Counted from the first letter of the stretch, positions 7,538 through 15,887 are shown. The stretch: 64,000 nt of DNA from Ktedonobacteria bacterium brp13 (GCA_015099395.1 AP024096.1:1240001-1304000), one strand, 5' to 3'. The notes: generated by a model not told the origin, from the sequence alone. Numbers and translations: made by a program.

Positions 7538-8443
7538 ATGCATTTAGGATTACAGGTTCCGAATTTTACTTTTTCAAGCGATCAGGGACAGCTTGGTGAC
7601 ACCTTCGGATTGATTGCTGAGCGTGCCGATCGTGCAGGCTTGTATAGCCTCTGGGTGATGGACCACTTTTTCCAAATTCATATGGTTGGACCCGCAGAAA
7701 ATGAGATGCTAGAAGGCTGGAGTGCGCTAGCATTTGCCGCTGGGCGTACGAATCGCATCAAGTTGGGCACGATGGTAACTGGTGTTACCTATCGCCATCC
7801 CGCTCTGCTTGTGAAGACCGCGACGACGCTGGATGTGCTCTCACATGGGCGTGCTTATCTAGGCATTGGAGCTGCATGGAATGAAGAGGAGCATAAGGGT
7901 CTGGGTGTTCCGTTCCCACCCCTCAAAGAGCGCTTTGAGCGTCTGGAAGAGGCGTTGCAGATTGCTCACCAGATGTGGCGTGGCGATGAGCAACCCTTCC
8001 ATGGGCAGCATTATACGCTTGAACGCCCTCTGAACTCGCCTCTTTCTGTGCAGCAGCCTCATCCACCGATCCTGATAGGTGGCACAGGTGAGAAGAAGAC
8101 GTTGCGTATGGTGGCACAATATGGTGACGCCTGTAACCTCTTTGCGCGCCTGGGAAAGGACGAATTAGCGCGTAAATTGGATGTACTACGCGAACATTGC
8201 CAGAACGTCGGCCGCCCATACGAAGCGATTGAGAAGACAACGCTGGATAGTTTGCGACTGACACGTGATGGTCGTGATGGGTCCCTCTCTCCTAATGCGG
8301 CCATCGACCTGTTCGGTTCTCTGGCTGAGCAAGGGATCGATCAAGCGATCTTCAGCTTGCAGAATGTTGCGGATTTAGAGGCATTTGATGTCCTGACGCA
8401 GATTGTACCTGAAGTTGAAAAGATTTCAGTAGCAGGTCGCTAA
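7538..8443 (+). CDS. LLM-class F420-dependent oxidoreductase
   Basis: A 301-residue luciferase-like monooxygenase-fold protein (TIM barrel). It has the N-terminal EERADRAGLYSLWVMDH-type helix, the RTNRIKLGTMVTGVTYRHPA strand block, DVLSHGRAYLGIGAAW, and HPPILIGGTGEKKTLR phosphate-binding region, all typical of the F420-dependent subgroup that moves hydride between cofactor F420 and an organic substrate. Closely similar in architecture to the gene at 53807-54745. The AAAGG site is seven bases before the ATG. A strong terminator follows at 8484-8535. Substrate unknown. Confidence 0.88.
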   Translation: MHLGLQVPNFTFSSDQGQLGDTFGLIAERADRAGLYSLWVMDHFFQIHMVGPAENEMLEGWSALAFAAGRTNRIKLGTMVTGVTYRHPALLVKTATTLDVLSHGRAYLGIGAAWNEEEHKGLGVPFPPLKERFERLEEALQIAHQMWRGDEQPFHGQHYTLERPLNSPLSVQQPHPPILIGGTGEKKTLRMVAQYGDACNLFARLGKDELARKLDVLREHCQNVGRPYEAIEKTTLDSLRLTRDGRDGSLSPNAAIDLFGSLAEQGIDQAIFSLQNVADLEAFDVLTQIVPEVEKISVAGR

Positions 8444-8483
8444 ACACGCGATCTCACACTTCTTATAGTGTAGTTATAGTGCT

Positions 8484-8535
8484 GCAGCGAGCGAGAATGA
8501 ACGTATAAAAAGTCCATTCTCGCTCGCTGCGTTTT
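8484..8535 (+). terminator. Intrinsic terminator after the LLM oxidoreductase gene
   Basis: A perfect 16-bp stem (GCAGCGAGCGAGAATG, 8484-8499, with 8515-8530) and a 15-base loop, followed by GTTTT. It lies between convergent genes and may serve both. Confidence 0.88.
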
Positions 8536-8547
8536 GCATGTTGCCGT

Positions 8548-8967
8548 CTAGGCGTTTGTATGTCGTTCGAGGAGAAAAACAGGGATTTCACGGTCCGTGT
8601 TCTTTTGATACTCCGCATAGGGAGCAAATATGGTAATGGCCTTCGCAAATGCCTGCGCCCGCTCATCGCCAGCTAGCAATTTAGCTGTGGCAGCAAACGT
8701 TTCGGTGCCGACCTCGACTGTGACATCGGGATGAGCCAGGAGATTGTTGTACCACAATGGGTTTTCTGGTGCGCCACCTTTAGAAGCGACTGCCAGGTAG
8801 GTGTCGCCGTAAGGCACCGACATTAATGGATAGATGCGCTCCTGGCCCGATTTTGCTCCCCTGGTCGTGAGAAGGATTAATGGAGCCCAATCGTGTACCG
8901 TACCACCGTTTGCACGGAACTCCGCAACAACTCGATTATTTCTTTCAATCAGATCTTGTTTATTCAT
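8548..8967 (-). CDS. Deazaflavin (F420)-dependent nitroreductase-family protein
   Basis: A 139-residue protein of the Ddn-like family (split beta-barrel F420 binding). Visible markers are LILLTTRGAKSGQERIYPLM, the basic and hydroxyl residues that contact F420 phosphate, then LAVASKGGAPENPLWYNNL and HPDVTVEVG. The start was placed at the ATG at 8967, which has AAAGGA ten bases upstream, rather than the longer frame starting at 8997. It converges with another F420-type gene (7538-8443). Likely a cytoplasmic F420H2-dependent reductase; substrate unknown. Confidence 0.88.
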   Translation of the reverse strand: MNKQDLIERNNRVVAEFRANGGTVHDWAPLILLTTRGAKSGQERIYPLMSVPYGDTYLAVASKGGAPENPLWYNNLLAHPDVTVEVGTETFAATAKLLAGDERAQAFAKAITIFAPYAEYQKNTDREIPVFLLERHTNA

Positions 8968-9146
8968 TTTTGCATTTTCCTTTATGAAGCAGTTCAAATA
9001 GAAAGCGGGCTTCCCTCGTTTGGGTTATATTTTCCCAGTGTACCATTCCTGTTTCCGATAAAAAGATACATCTGAAGAAAATATCTTCTTTAAAGAGAAC
9101 CAAAAGATGGAGCTGTCTTATTCCTCCTATTACTCACCATAAGCTG

Positions 9147-10139
9147 CTAGGCGTGCACAAAGTTCTCGACGAACTGACTGACCCGCTGCGTATAGGTTTG
9201 CCTATCGGCTGCAAAGGCGAGCGCATGACCGGCATGGGGGATCAGCAGTTTCTCTTTATGTGGAGAGGCACAGTGATCATAGAGCGGATGGATCATCGAC
9301 GTTGGTACAAAAAGATCTTCAGCGCCATGGATGAATAGAATGGGAACCTGTGCTTTCTGTACCTGCTTGAGGGCGGACGCCTCTCCAAAGAAATAGCCGG
9401 CACGTAGCTTGCAGACCAGGCTCGTGAGTTGGACGAGCGGGAAGGTTGGCAGTTTATACATCCGTCTGCATTGGTAGGAGAGAATATCCCTGGCAGACGT
9501 GTAGGCGCAATCTGAGACAATCCCCTTCACATTCGCCGGTAGCGGCTCTCCGCTCGTCATGAGGACCGTTGCCCCTCCCATGGAGACACCATGCAGGACA
9601 ACCTGTGCCTCTGGGCCAACTTTCTGGATCGCTACCTGTATCCATTTCTGATAGTCTAGACGATCCAGCCAGCCGAGGCCGATATATTTGCCTTCACTTG
9701 CTCCATGTCCGCGATCATCTGGCAGCAGAATATTATAGCCAAGGACATCATGGTAGAGTTGCGCGTACGAGCTCATATCAGGGAGGGCGCGACTGTTATA
9801 GCCATGCGCCAGGATAGCTATCTTTGTGGTCGGTGTAGCGGCGGCAAGGTAGTAGCCATACAGTGTTAATCCATCGTACGTTTTTAGTTCAAGCGTCTCA
9901 AACGTGTTGGCAGGCGCAGCGGTGATCGAGTTCTGTGCTCCAGATGTGTAGTGCTGAGTCCACTCTGGATCGAACATAGCCATCTCTGCGCTGGAATCGA
10001 CAGCCAGATCCGGGTTATCATTCATGAACTCTTTGGTTTGGCGTGCGACGGCTACATTGCAGAAATAGACGCTGGCAATGATGAGTACCAATATAATAAC
10101 GCCAATAATGCAAAAAATGATGGCGGCGGTTGTTGACAT
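9147..10139 (-). CDS. Membrane-anchored alpha/beta hydrolase
   Basis: A 330-residue serine hydrolase. Residues about 5-25 (hydrophobic, ICIIGVIILVLIIASVYF) form an N-terminal membrane anchor. The hydrolase domain has the oxyanion-side LAHGYNSRA, the conserved DDRGHGASEG, the nucleophile elbow GVSMGG (Ser about 195), a C-terminal acid in HGAEDLFVP and the histidine in HAGHALA. It resembles the YqkD/BAAT-like group with no defined substrate. The start is ATG at 10139 with GAGG seven bases upstream. An intrinsic terminator sits immediately before that site (10151-10177), which suggests attenuation or read-through control. Confidence 0.87.
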   Translation of the reverse strand: MSTTAAIIFCIIGVIILVLIIASVYFCNVAVARQTKEFMNDNPDLAVDSSAEMAMFDPEWTQHYTSGAQNSITAAPANTFETLELKTYDGLTLYGYYLAAATPTTKIAILAHGYNSRALPDMSSYAQLYHDVLGYNILLPDDRGHGASEGKYIGLGWLDRLDYQKWIQVAIQKVGPEAQVVLHGVSMGGATVLMTSGEPLPANVKGIVSDCAYTSARDILSYQCRRMYKLPTFPLVQLTSLVCKLRAGYFFGEASALKQVQKAQVPILFIHGAEDLFVPTSMIHPLYDHCASPHKEKLLIPHAGHALAFAADRQTYTQRVSQFVENFVHA

Positions 10140-10150
10140 CTGTTTACCTC

Positions 10151-10177
10151 AAAAAAAGAATGGCAAAGCGCCATTCT
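10151..10177 (-). terminator. Intrinsic terminator in the leader of the alpha/beta hydrolase gene
   Basis: On the minus strand the leader reads AGAATGGC, loop GCTTT, GCCATTCT, then a run of Ts, then GAGGTAAACAG and the start ATG. The hairpin has an 8-bp stem. No minus-strand gene ends upstream within 900 bp, so it is more likely an attenuator than the end of another transcript. Confidence 0.7.
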
Positions 10178-10466
10178 CTCGTATTTTCTATCTTCGCTTT
10201 ACCATAGCATTGTCGAACTAAAACGGCAAGTATGCCAAACGGATAGCTGTTCAATATAGTTGTAATGAAAGAATACTACACGTAAAATAGTTATTTGGCG
10301 TATTTGAGTGAGCAAAACGAGTGCCATCAGTCGCATACGCTGGGTGGATGGAGAGAGATGGGGTCTGGTCGTGCTTGCACTTCTATGTAAAATGTCCCTA
10401 AATGGCCTTATTCATCGTTGAATGCAAAGACAGGTGCAGCATTACAAAAAAAGGAGATACCCAGCT
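10178..10466. other. Intergenic region between divergent genes
   Basis: No gene seen. It must hold promoters for the hydrolase (minus) and the DUF302 gene (plus). The words ACGAGTG...CAGTCGC at about 10320-10337 are weakly like the cloverleaf repeat and are not counted as a copy. Confidence 0.35.
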
Positions 10467-11015
10467 ATGCCACAGGGTTCTGTTTCCGTGAAGCCATTTA
10501 CCGCAAAACGCATTCGAGTTGAGAGTACCCGCTCGTTTGACGAAGTCTTCCTGGAATTACAGAAATTGGTGGGTACTACCGAGCATATGGATGTTGTGCG
10601 AGGGGTAAGTGAAAGCACCCGCGAGGAGTATGAAAAAGTCGTCCAATCCAAATTGGGCGAAAGCGGCTTCATGCCCTTTCTCACTATCGATCACGGGGAA
10701 TGGCTCCCTCTATTCGGCATCAAACGCAAGGCGGTACGGTGGATCTTTGGCAATCCTTTGATTGCTATTACGATGATTCAACACGATATCAATGCCTCAT
10801 TGTTCACGCCGGTCGAGTTGTTACTGTATGAAAACGAGTTTGGGCACGGGTCGACCGTGGTGTATGATCTGCCATCCTCGGTGATTGCGATAGACCGGAA
10901 TCCTCCCCTGCTCGTAGCGGCTGAGGAACTTGACCGCAAGGTGCAAGCTCTGGTGAGCCGCATCACTGGTGTGGCAATGGACCAGGCATTGAAGCAAATG
11001 GCACATCAACACTAA
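10467..11015 (+). CDS. DUF302 family protein
   Basis: A 182-residue protein of the DUF302 family, recognised from FGNPLIAITMIQHD, then FTPVELLLYENEFGHGSTVVY and the C-terminal LDRKVQALVSRITG helix. The family is small, soluble, and of unknown biochemical role. The start ATG at 10467 follows AAGGAG by ten bases and is preferred to the in-frame ATG at 10422, which has no site. It is a single gene. Confidence 0.85.
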   Translation: MPQGSVSVKPFTAKRIRVESTRSFDEVFLELQKLVGTTEHMDVVRGVSESTREEYEKVVQSKLGESGFMPFLTIDHGEWLPLFGIKRKAVRWIFGNPLIAITMIQHDINASLFTPVELLLYENEFGHGSTVVYDLPSSVIAIDRNPPLLVAAEELDRKVQALVSRITGVAMDQALKQMAHQH

Positions 11016-11050
11016 CAGTGTCCTTGTTAGATCGATTCAATACAGCGCTA

Positions 11051-11071
11051 CAATTGTTACTATAACAATTG
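11051..11071. terminator. Short hairpin between convergent genes
   Basis: CAATTGTTA, loop CTA, TAACAATTG: a perfect 9-bp stem in the 75-bp gap between the DUF302 and radical SAM stop codons. It lacks a T-run, so terminator function is uncertain. Confidence 0.4.
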
Positions 11072-11090
11072 CGTATGGTTATTCATCCCT

Positions 11091-12005
11091 CTATAGAGCT
11101 CGTTGTGCTCGTGGTGCGATACCGCAGAAGCCAGCCACGCTCCAGCCGAGTTCAATATGCTGCGCTGGCGCATGCTCGGTAAGATAGTTATAGAGTAGAT
11201 GTGCTGGTATTGTTGTGTCCCAGGCAGGCTCGACGCGCGCAAAGGGACTGCGAGCTGTACGCGAGCCATGGGAGCCGTCACCATCTACAACTGTATCGAC
11301 GACGATACGTTGTGCGCCGCTTGTGAGGAGTCGCTGACCAAATATCGCAACATCTGTGTATGCGAGACAGGGGCTAACCGTAATCTGTGTGGCAATACCA
11401 AGCTCACTGGCCATGCGCACCAGTTCCCAGCGCTGTTCCAGCAGCGGTCCACCTTGCATTTTCTTGAGATAGGCTTGATCATCGGTCTCAATAGTAACAG
11501 ACAGGTAGGCGTATGGAATCTGTGTGAGCAAGGGGAGATCTCGCCTTGCCAGAGGCGAACGTGTCTGAATTACGAGCAGGTCCAGCTCTGGATACGCTGA
11601 AAAGATCTCTATGCAGCGGCGTGTGGCTCGATAGCTATGTTCCGTTGGTTGATAGGGATCGGTGGTGCTACTCATAAAGATGCGTAGCTTTTGCCGTTCC
11701 TGAGCAGGCATCCTCGCCAGTTCATGTGCCAGGAGATCGGCTGCATTCGTCTTGACCTGGACCGCTTTCCCCCATGCTGCGCCCCCAGTGCCAAACGTCC
11801 AGTTGGGTAAGAATTGAGCATAGCAGTAGAGACCGCACGTCGTTTGTCCAAAGCCACAGCCCACATACGCAGAGAGTGAATGCGTATAGGGATAGGGCCC
11901 CGCTGCGAGAAATCCTCGCCGCTGTGGCGTCAGAATCTTCTTTGCTTCCTTTAACGACACCTGCATACCAGTCTCTTTGGCCTGTTGCTCGCTCTGTAAG
12001 TTCAT
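11091..12005 (-). CDS. SPL/Rv2578c-like radical SAM protein
   Basis: A 304-residue protein resembling spore-photoproduct-lyase-like radical SAM enzymes, with the segment CGLYCYA typical of that group, SSTTDPYQPTE, RSPLARRDLPLL and SVTIETDD. The putative cluster cysteines are Cys50, Cys57 and Cys61, giving C-x6-C-x3-C rather than the usual C-x3-C-x2-C. The ATG at 12005 has AAAGGG nine bases upstream. Such proteins ligate a 4Fe-4S cluster and cleave S-adenosylmethionine; the substrate of this subgroup is not known. The gene downstream of repeat copy 3 is transcribed in the same direction as the DUF2785 gene. Confidence 0.82.
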   Translation of the reverse strand: MNLQSEQQAKETGMQVSLKEAKKILTPQRRGFLAAGPYPYTHSLSAYVGCGFGQTTCGLYCYAQFLPNWTFGTGGAAWGKAVQVKTNAADLLAHELARMPAQERQKLRIFMSSTTDPYQPTEHSYRATRRCIEIFSAYPELDLLVIQTRSPLARRDLPLLTQIPYAYLSVTIETDDQAYLKKMQGGPLLEQRWELVRMASELGIATQITVSPCLAYTDVAIFGQRLLTSGAQRIVVDTVVDGDGSHGSRTARSPFARVEPAWDTTIPAHLLYNYLTEHAPAQHIELGWSVAGFCGIAPRAQRAL

Positions 12006-12062
12006 ATATTGGCACCCTTTCTTCTACAAGGTATTGAAGATGAGTAAAACAACTCTACTCGA

Positions 12063-12137
12063 CTTACTACTTATCCGAAAACCTGAGTGCAGAGCACTAG
12101 CGACGCCAGTCGCGTTGGGTTTCGGAATAAGATCTTA
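12063..12137 (+). repeat. Palindromic cloverleaf-like repeat, copy 3
   Basis: Starts CTTACTACTTATCCGAAAACC and ends at GGAATAAGATCTTA. The last three bases on the minus strand are the TAA stop codon of the DUF2785 gene (12137-12135). The inner hairpins are AGTGC/GCACT and GCGAC/GTCGC. Confidence 0.9.
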
Positions 12138-13049
12138 GAGCTGCTCAAGATCGATGTCGGGGTCAATAATTTTGATGACCTCTGGCGAGTAGAAGCCGGG
12201 GTCTAGTTGATAGAGTGTGCGGGTGATCGCTGCTACGAGCTCTGTGCTGCCGGGAAGTTTATAGTGTGCCAGTGTCAGTTGGAGATAGAGTGCATGCAGA
12301 AAGAGCCTGGTGTTGTGATAGGCATTGCTATCTTCTGGGCGTGCAAAGTGGACGATATCTTCCCATGGCATCTTGTCGCCGATCTCAGCCATATGACGGC
12401 ACCACCAGCTCCAGTAGGAAGCTGGGATGAGCTTGCGCGTTAGCACTGCAATGACCACCAGGGCCAGACGTTCATCTTCGATTGAGACATACAGATACTC
12501 TGTCGGAACGGTCGTCTTCTCGGCGATAGCCGTCAGGATGCGTTCTAGTTCACGCAGACCAACATGATGGTTGCGCGCCAGTACTCCCAGCAGATCACCT
12601 GCATGTGCCAGAGCATGCACCCAACCTATGCCACGTACGTGACCCCGTAAGTCTTGCTCGTTCATAATATAGTTGATGCTCTGTTCCAGCGTCTGCTGTA
12701 CCTCTTCGCGACTCAGAAAAGGGTGTGCATTCTCGTATTTCAGTAACTCTGAGAGTGTAAGGGCGGAGAAAGAACGTAGCAATGTGTTCGTAGCATCTGT
12801 CGCGTTGCGTTCACCCAGGCCTGCTAGCAGATTATCCAGCAGCTGTACGCGCATTGCGCGTAACTGTTCAGAGTTGTAGAGGCCACGCTGTATCCAATTC
12901 TCCAGCGTTGTATAGATGAAGTAGTCGCGCATCTCGGGATCGTTTGTACCCAGGAGCGTCAGCAGTTCAGGGGTGAGCTGTTCAAGCGTATAGCCTTGTG
13001 GCAGCTGGTAGTCGTTATCTGCAATGGAGCGCCAGAATTCTTTATCCAT
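12135..13049 (-). CDS. DUF2785 domain protein
   Basis: A 304-residue, mostly helical, soluble protein. The DUF2785 signature is seen in RGIGWVHALAHAGDLLGVLARN at about residues 139-160 and in the preceding SREEVQQTLEQSINYI. The family has no established function. The start is the ATG at 13049 with AAGGA five bases upstream (a GTG one codon earlier is possible). The stop codon lies inside repeat copy 3, as in the glutamine synthetase gene, so the last residues may not be ancestral. Confidence 0.83.
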   Translation of the reverse strand: MDKEFWRSIADNDYQLPQGYTLEQLTPELLTLLGTNDPEMRDYFIYTTLENWIQRGLYNSEQLRAMRVQLLDNLLAGLGERNATDATNTLLRSFSALTLSELLKYENAHPFLSREEVQQTLEQSINYIMNEQDLRGHVRGIGWVHALAHAGDLLGVLARNHHVGLRELERILTAIAEKTTVPTEYLYVSIEDERLALVVIAVLTRKLIPASYWSWWCRHMAEIGDKMPWEDIVHFARPEDSNAYHNTRLFLHALYLQLTLAHYKLPGSTELVAAITRTLYQLDPGFYSPEVIKIIDPDIDLEQL

Positions 13050-13076
13050 CACTATCCTTCTAGTAGCGTCTATAGC

Positions 13077-13125
13077 AATAATTGCGTCCTCTCCTGCTGT
13101 ATCAAGTAGAGAGGACGCAATTATT
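13077..13125 (-). terminator. Strong hairpin terminator between DUF2785 and YbjQ genes
   Basis: A perfect 17-bp inverted repeat (AATAATTGCGTCCTCTC, 13077-13093, with 13109-13125) and a 15-base loop. It follows the stop of the YbjQ-type operon read on the minus strand; the 3' arm ends in ATTATT. Confidence 0.8.
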
Positions 13126-13172
13126 GTATCTTTTGCATACGGTTGTATGCAAGTATTACTTCAGCTGTACTA

Positions 13173-14015
13173 CTAATCGTTCAGCAAGAGTGAGAGTGAT
13201 GGCGTCTGAATCTGGTGATCATCGGAGACACTGATTACAGCGGTGCCGACTGCAAAGAACTCGATCATATGCGAGCCCCAGCCATGACTATGTTCAACGA
13301 TCTGGGCCCCGACGATACCCTGTGCCTGCAAGCTCAAAGCCTCTGCTTGCATACGTTCCATTGCCAGCTCACGAGCGTCGTAGAGTGCCTGGGTGTAGTT
13401 GGTCATCTCGACGTTACGCCCGACGCGACTGAACCATTGTCCGAGACCCTGACGCGAAACATGATAGACGCAGTTGCCCATGACCATGCCGACTGGTCGA
13501 TAGCCAGCGCGCAGGAGTGTCCAGAAATCCTGACCGGAGAGATCGGAGGTGAAGGGCATGCCGTGGGTATTGCGGAAATGCTGACCACTGCGTGAGCGGA
13601 TCGCCGTACCGATGGCTACAAATTCTGCCAGATCTTCGCCCCATTCATGACGTGTGACCTCAAGGCGTACGCCAACGATACCATCTGCCCCGAGCGCCTC
13701 GGCCTCTTCTTCCATACGTGTCATCGCCAGTTCACGTGCATGGTACATGGCCTGTGTCAGTACGTTCATCTCCTGGTTCTGACCCCAGTTCGCCATCTGG
13801 TACCCGATGTGATAGATAGAGCTGCCGACGACCAATCCCACCGGATCGAAGCCCGCTTCACGTACGAGCAAAAACTCGTTGACACTGAGATCACTGGTAA
13901 AGAGTCCTTTATGGGTCGCGTCATTACGCATAGAGGTAAGGCGTTCACGCGCGTGTTCAGGGATATTTGTATCTTGAATACTCGTATCATTGATGGGTGG
14001 TTGCTGTTGTGACAT
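13173..14015 (-). CDS. Double YbjQ-like (UPF0145) domain protein
   Basis: A 280-residue protein with two copies of the YbjQ/UPF0145 type heavy-metal-binding-like fold. Each copy starts with TSDLS-x-(N/Q)-(E/D)F and has a G-x-x-x-V-G-x-V-x-G-(S/N)-x-x-Y segment, a helix (ELAMxRMxxEA), a GADGIVGVRLE-type strand, and ends with EFVAIGTAI or EFFAVGTAV. YbjQ proteins form pentamers; their role is unsettled. AAGGAG lies nine bases before the ATG. It is the last gene of a three-gene operon with its own paralogue and an unknown gene, closed by the terminator at 13077-13125. Confidence 0.8.
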   Translation of the reverse strand: MSQQQPPINDTSIQDTNIPEHARERLTSMRNDATHKGLFTSDLSVNEFLLVREAGFDPVGLVVGSSIYHIGYQMANWGQNQEMNVLTQAMYHARELAMTRMEEEAEALGADGIVGVRLEVTRHEWGEDLAEFVAIGTAIRSRSGQHFRNTHGMPFTSDLSGQDFWTLLRAGYRPVGMVMGNCVYHVSRQGLGQWFSRVGRNVEMTNYTQALYDARELAMERMQAEALSLQAQGIVGAQIVEHSHGWGSHMIEFFAVGTAVISVSDDHQIQTPSLSLLLND

Positions 14016-14054
14016 GCTCAGGTGCTCCTTCTGTATACGTATAAATTGTATCCA

Positions 14055-15035
14055 TTAGCTGTTAAAAGTAAGTTCGGATACCTGCCCATAGCGCCCTGGA
14101 CGCAGGTCTGTTAACGTGAGTGTCGGAGTAAGCTTAGGTATAACATGATCTTTTTTGATAGTAGTGATAGCCGTGCCTACAACGCCAAAGTGAACGAACA
14201 GGTCGAGATACTGACTTTTGGGATTGTCTGTTTCATACTCATAGATTTTTCGCTCATTGGTAATGTGCATGCCAACAATGCCCAGCGCGCCTATCTGCCG
14301 CACCATCTGATTGGCCTGTGCCATGGCCCGATGGCGTGCATCGTAGGTCGCCTGTGTGAAAGGTACCACCTCTTGATTGTAGCCGCCGGTACCCCAGTAG
14401 CCACGGAGCTGCTGCGTCATACGACTCCCTAACGAGACATAGAACGAGCTGTAGCCTGTGACGATGCCGGCAGGATAGTAGCCAGCTTGCAGGAGGGCCC
14501 AGAACTCTTGTCCGGAGAGGTCACTGAGGAAGGGTCGTTCACCTAAGGGTGTATTGGGTAATTTGACTGCCGTTCCGATCGCTGTATACTCGATAAGGTT
14601 GCTGCCCCAATCGTAGTTGCGCTGTGTGAAGCGGACCCCAATCACTCCGTGTGCTCGTAAGAGACGCGCCTCTTGCTCTAGACGACCTATTGCCAGCCGA
14701 GCAGCGTGTTGGTGGCCCTCCGAAACGGTTGTCAGCTCTTGCATACTCGTCTGCCAGGAATACTGACGTGTATATTGCCAGCCAATCTGATAGATTGAAC
14801 TACCCATGACCTGGCTTACAGGCTGGTATCCCTGCTGATGAGTGAGTGCCAGCTCATTGGTGCTCAGATCGCTGGTGAAGAGCGGGTGACCGGCTTGCAT
14901 CTCTTCGGTAAGACGTTGTTGTGCTCGTGTGGGCAGACCGCCAGCTTCCAGCGACTGGCGACTGACTTCATCTGCCTGTTGCTCCTGGAGACGCCGTTGT
15001 TTGTCTTCGGGTGAGGATCTCTTCCAAAATGGCAT
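14055..15035 (-). CDS. Double YbjQ-like (UPF0145) domain protein, paralogue
   Basis: A 326-residue paralogue of the downstream gene. It has a polar N-terminus (MPFWKRSSPEDKQRRLQEQQ), then two YbjQ-like units beginning FTSDLSTNELALTHQQGYQP and FLSDLSGQEFWALLQAGYYP, each ending in an EYTAIGTAV / HFGVVGTAI strand. The second unit carries an insertion with a KIYEYETDNPKSQ loop. It has a strong GGAGG site. The 39-bp gap to the next gene supports cotranscription. No signal peptide or membrane helix is evident, so it is probably cytoplasmic; function is unknown. Confidence 0.78.
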   Translation of the reverse strand: MPFWKRSSPEDKQRRLQEQQADEVSRQSLEAGGLPTRAQQRLTEEMQAGHPLFTSDLSTNELALTHQQGYQPVSQVMGSSIYQIGWQYTRQYSWQTSMQELTTVSEGHQHAARLAIGRLEQEARLLRAHGVIGVRFTQRNYDWGSNLIEYTAIGTAVKLPNTPLGERPFLSDLSGQEFWALLQAGYYPAGIVTGYSSFYVSLGSRMTQQLRGYWGTGGYNQEVVPFTQATYDARHRAMAQANQMVRQIGALGIVGMHITNERKIYEYETDNPKSQYLDLFVHFGVVGTAITTIKKDHVIPKLTPTLTLTDLRPGRYGQVSELTFNS

Positions 15036-15104
15036 GAATACCTCCTTATCTTAAAACGTATACGTGTAACGAGCAGCAAAGGTGCGAAAAGACCTGTAAA
15101 CGTT

Positions 15105-15500
15105 TTACAAAAGAAAGCGTTCAAGCGCCATACGTGCTTGCATGCTTTGTGTTGATAGCGTTGCAAGTGCGTTGGCAATTTCGTCGATCCATTGCTCCAT
15201 CGGGATCTGTTCTGTCTTAATCACAATTCCTCGCACGATCTTAGCACGCGAAGTAATTGGATACCCCTGGCGTTCACGAACAATCTGATACTGGTTCTCA
15301 CCGAGAGCTACATTGATCGCGATGACAGGATGTTCACGTGAAAATAGTTTGTTCTGTCGCGTCACCTGTGTCTGTTCTGGTAAGGAGCCCCCCAGCTTGC
15401 TGGCGAGCGCCTCCATAAAGGCATTTAGATCGCTGCGATCGGCACGCAGTGAAGCTGCTAGCATATCTACTTGCAGCGGTTCATGCGGATTATCGAGCAT
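15105..15500 (-). CDS. Conserved-looking protein of unknown function, first gene of the YbjQ operon
   Basis: A 131-residue protein with no recognised family. It appears soluble with alternating helices and strands: an N-terminal helical part (LAASLRADRSDLNAFMEALA), a central beta-rich part (HPVIAINVALGENQYQIVRE, then AKIVRGIVIKTEQI) and a C-terminal helix. AGAGGG precedes the ATG by seven bases. The 70-bp gap to the YbjQ paralogue and the same orientation suggest one operon, hence a joint role, but nothing in the sequence names it. Confidence 0.6.
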   Translation of the reverse strand: MLDNPHEPLQVDMLAASLRADRSDLNAFMEALASKLGGSLPEQTQVTRQNKLFSREHPVIAINVALGENQYQIVRERQGYPITSRAKIVRGIVIKTEQIPMEQWIDEIANALATLSTQSMQARMALERFLL

Positions 15501-15754
15501 TCCTCAGCCCTCTCTTTCTCTTGAAGATACTATGCGAAATGAAGAGATTTCGACGTATGCACTGCTCTCCATAATGTGGGTAGCATACAAATATTATCAT
15601 GCTTTTACTAGCGTAAACGCAAGCAACTGATTTTTATAAAACAGCTAAAACAACGTTGAGTACTATGTATCATTGCATCTATCAGTACCCTGGATCGTTA
15701 AAAACATCTTCCGTATGTTTCTGTTTTAGAATAGTGCTATAGAGTATGAACTAT
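15501..15754. other. AT-rich gap between divergent operons
   Basis: No gene or clear hairpin seen. It likely contains the promoter of the YbjQ operon (minus) and the outer part of the Yip1 leader (plus). Confidence 0.35.
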
Positions 15755-15887
15755 AAAGAGGACATAATTCTTGCTATCCTTGCTTTCTTCTATCTGTTTT
15801 CTATTGATCTATTTACGCATCTATATTATTATAAGGTAGTATTTTCGTTTCTATATCGTTTGAACAAGAGAAAGTGAACTCATTACT
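15755..15887 (+). promoter_or_regulatory. Yip1-type leader, copy 1
   Basis: Begins AAAGAGGACATAATT and continues through a pyrimidine-rich tract (CTATCCTTGCTTTCTTCTAT) to TTTGAACAAGAGAAAG before the ATG. Related leaders precede all four paralogues (15755, 16910, 18261, 19383). The CATAAT/TATAAT word near its start is a possible -10 element, which would give a transcript leader of about 120 bases. Confidence 0.5.

Noticed and set aside
10308..10345. Fifth copy of the cloverleaf repeat
   Set aside because: Only short words match (CAGTCGC, GCTGGG) and the outer arms are missing.
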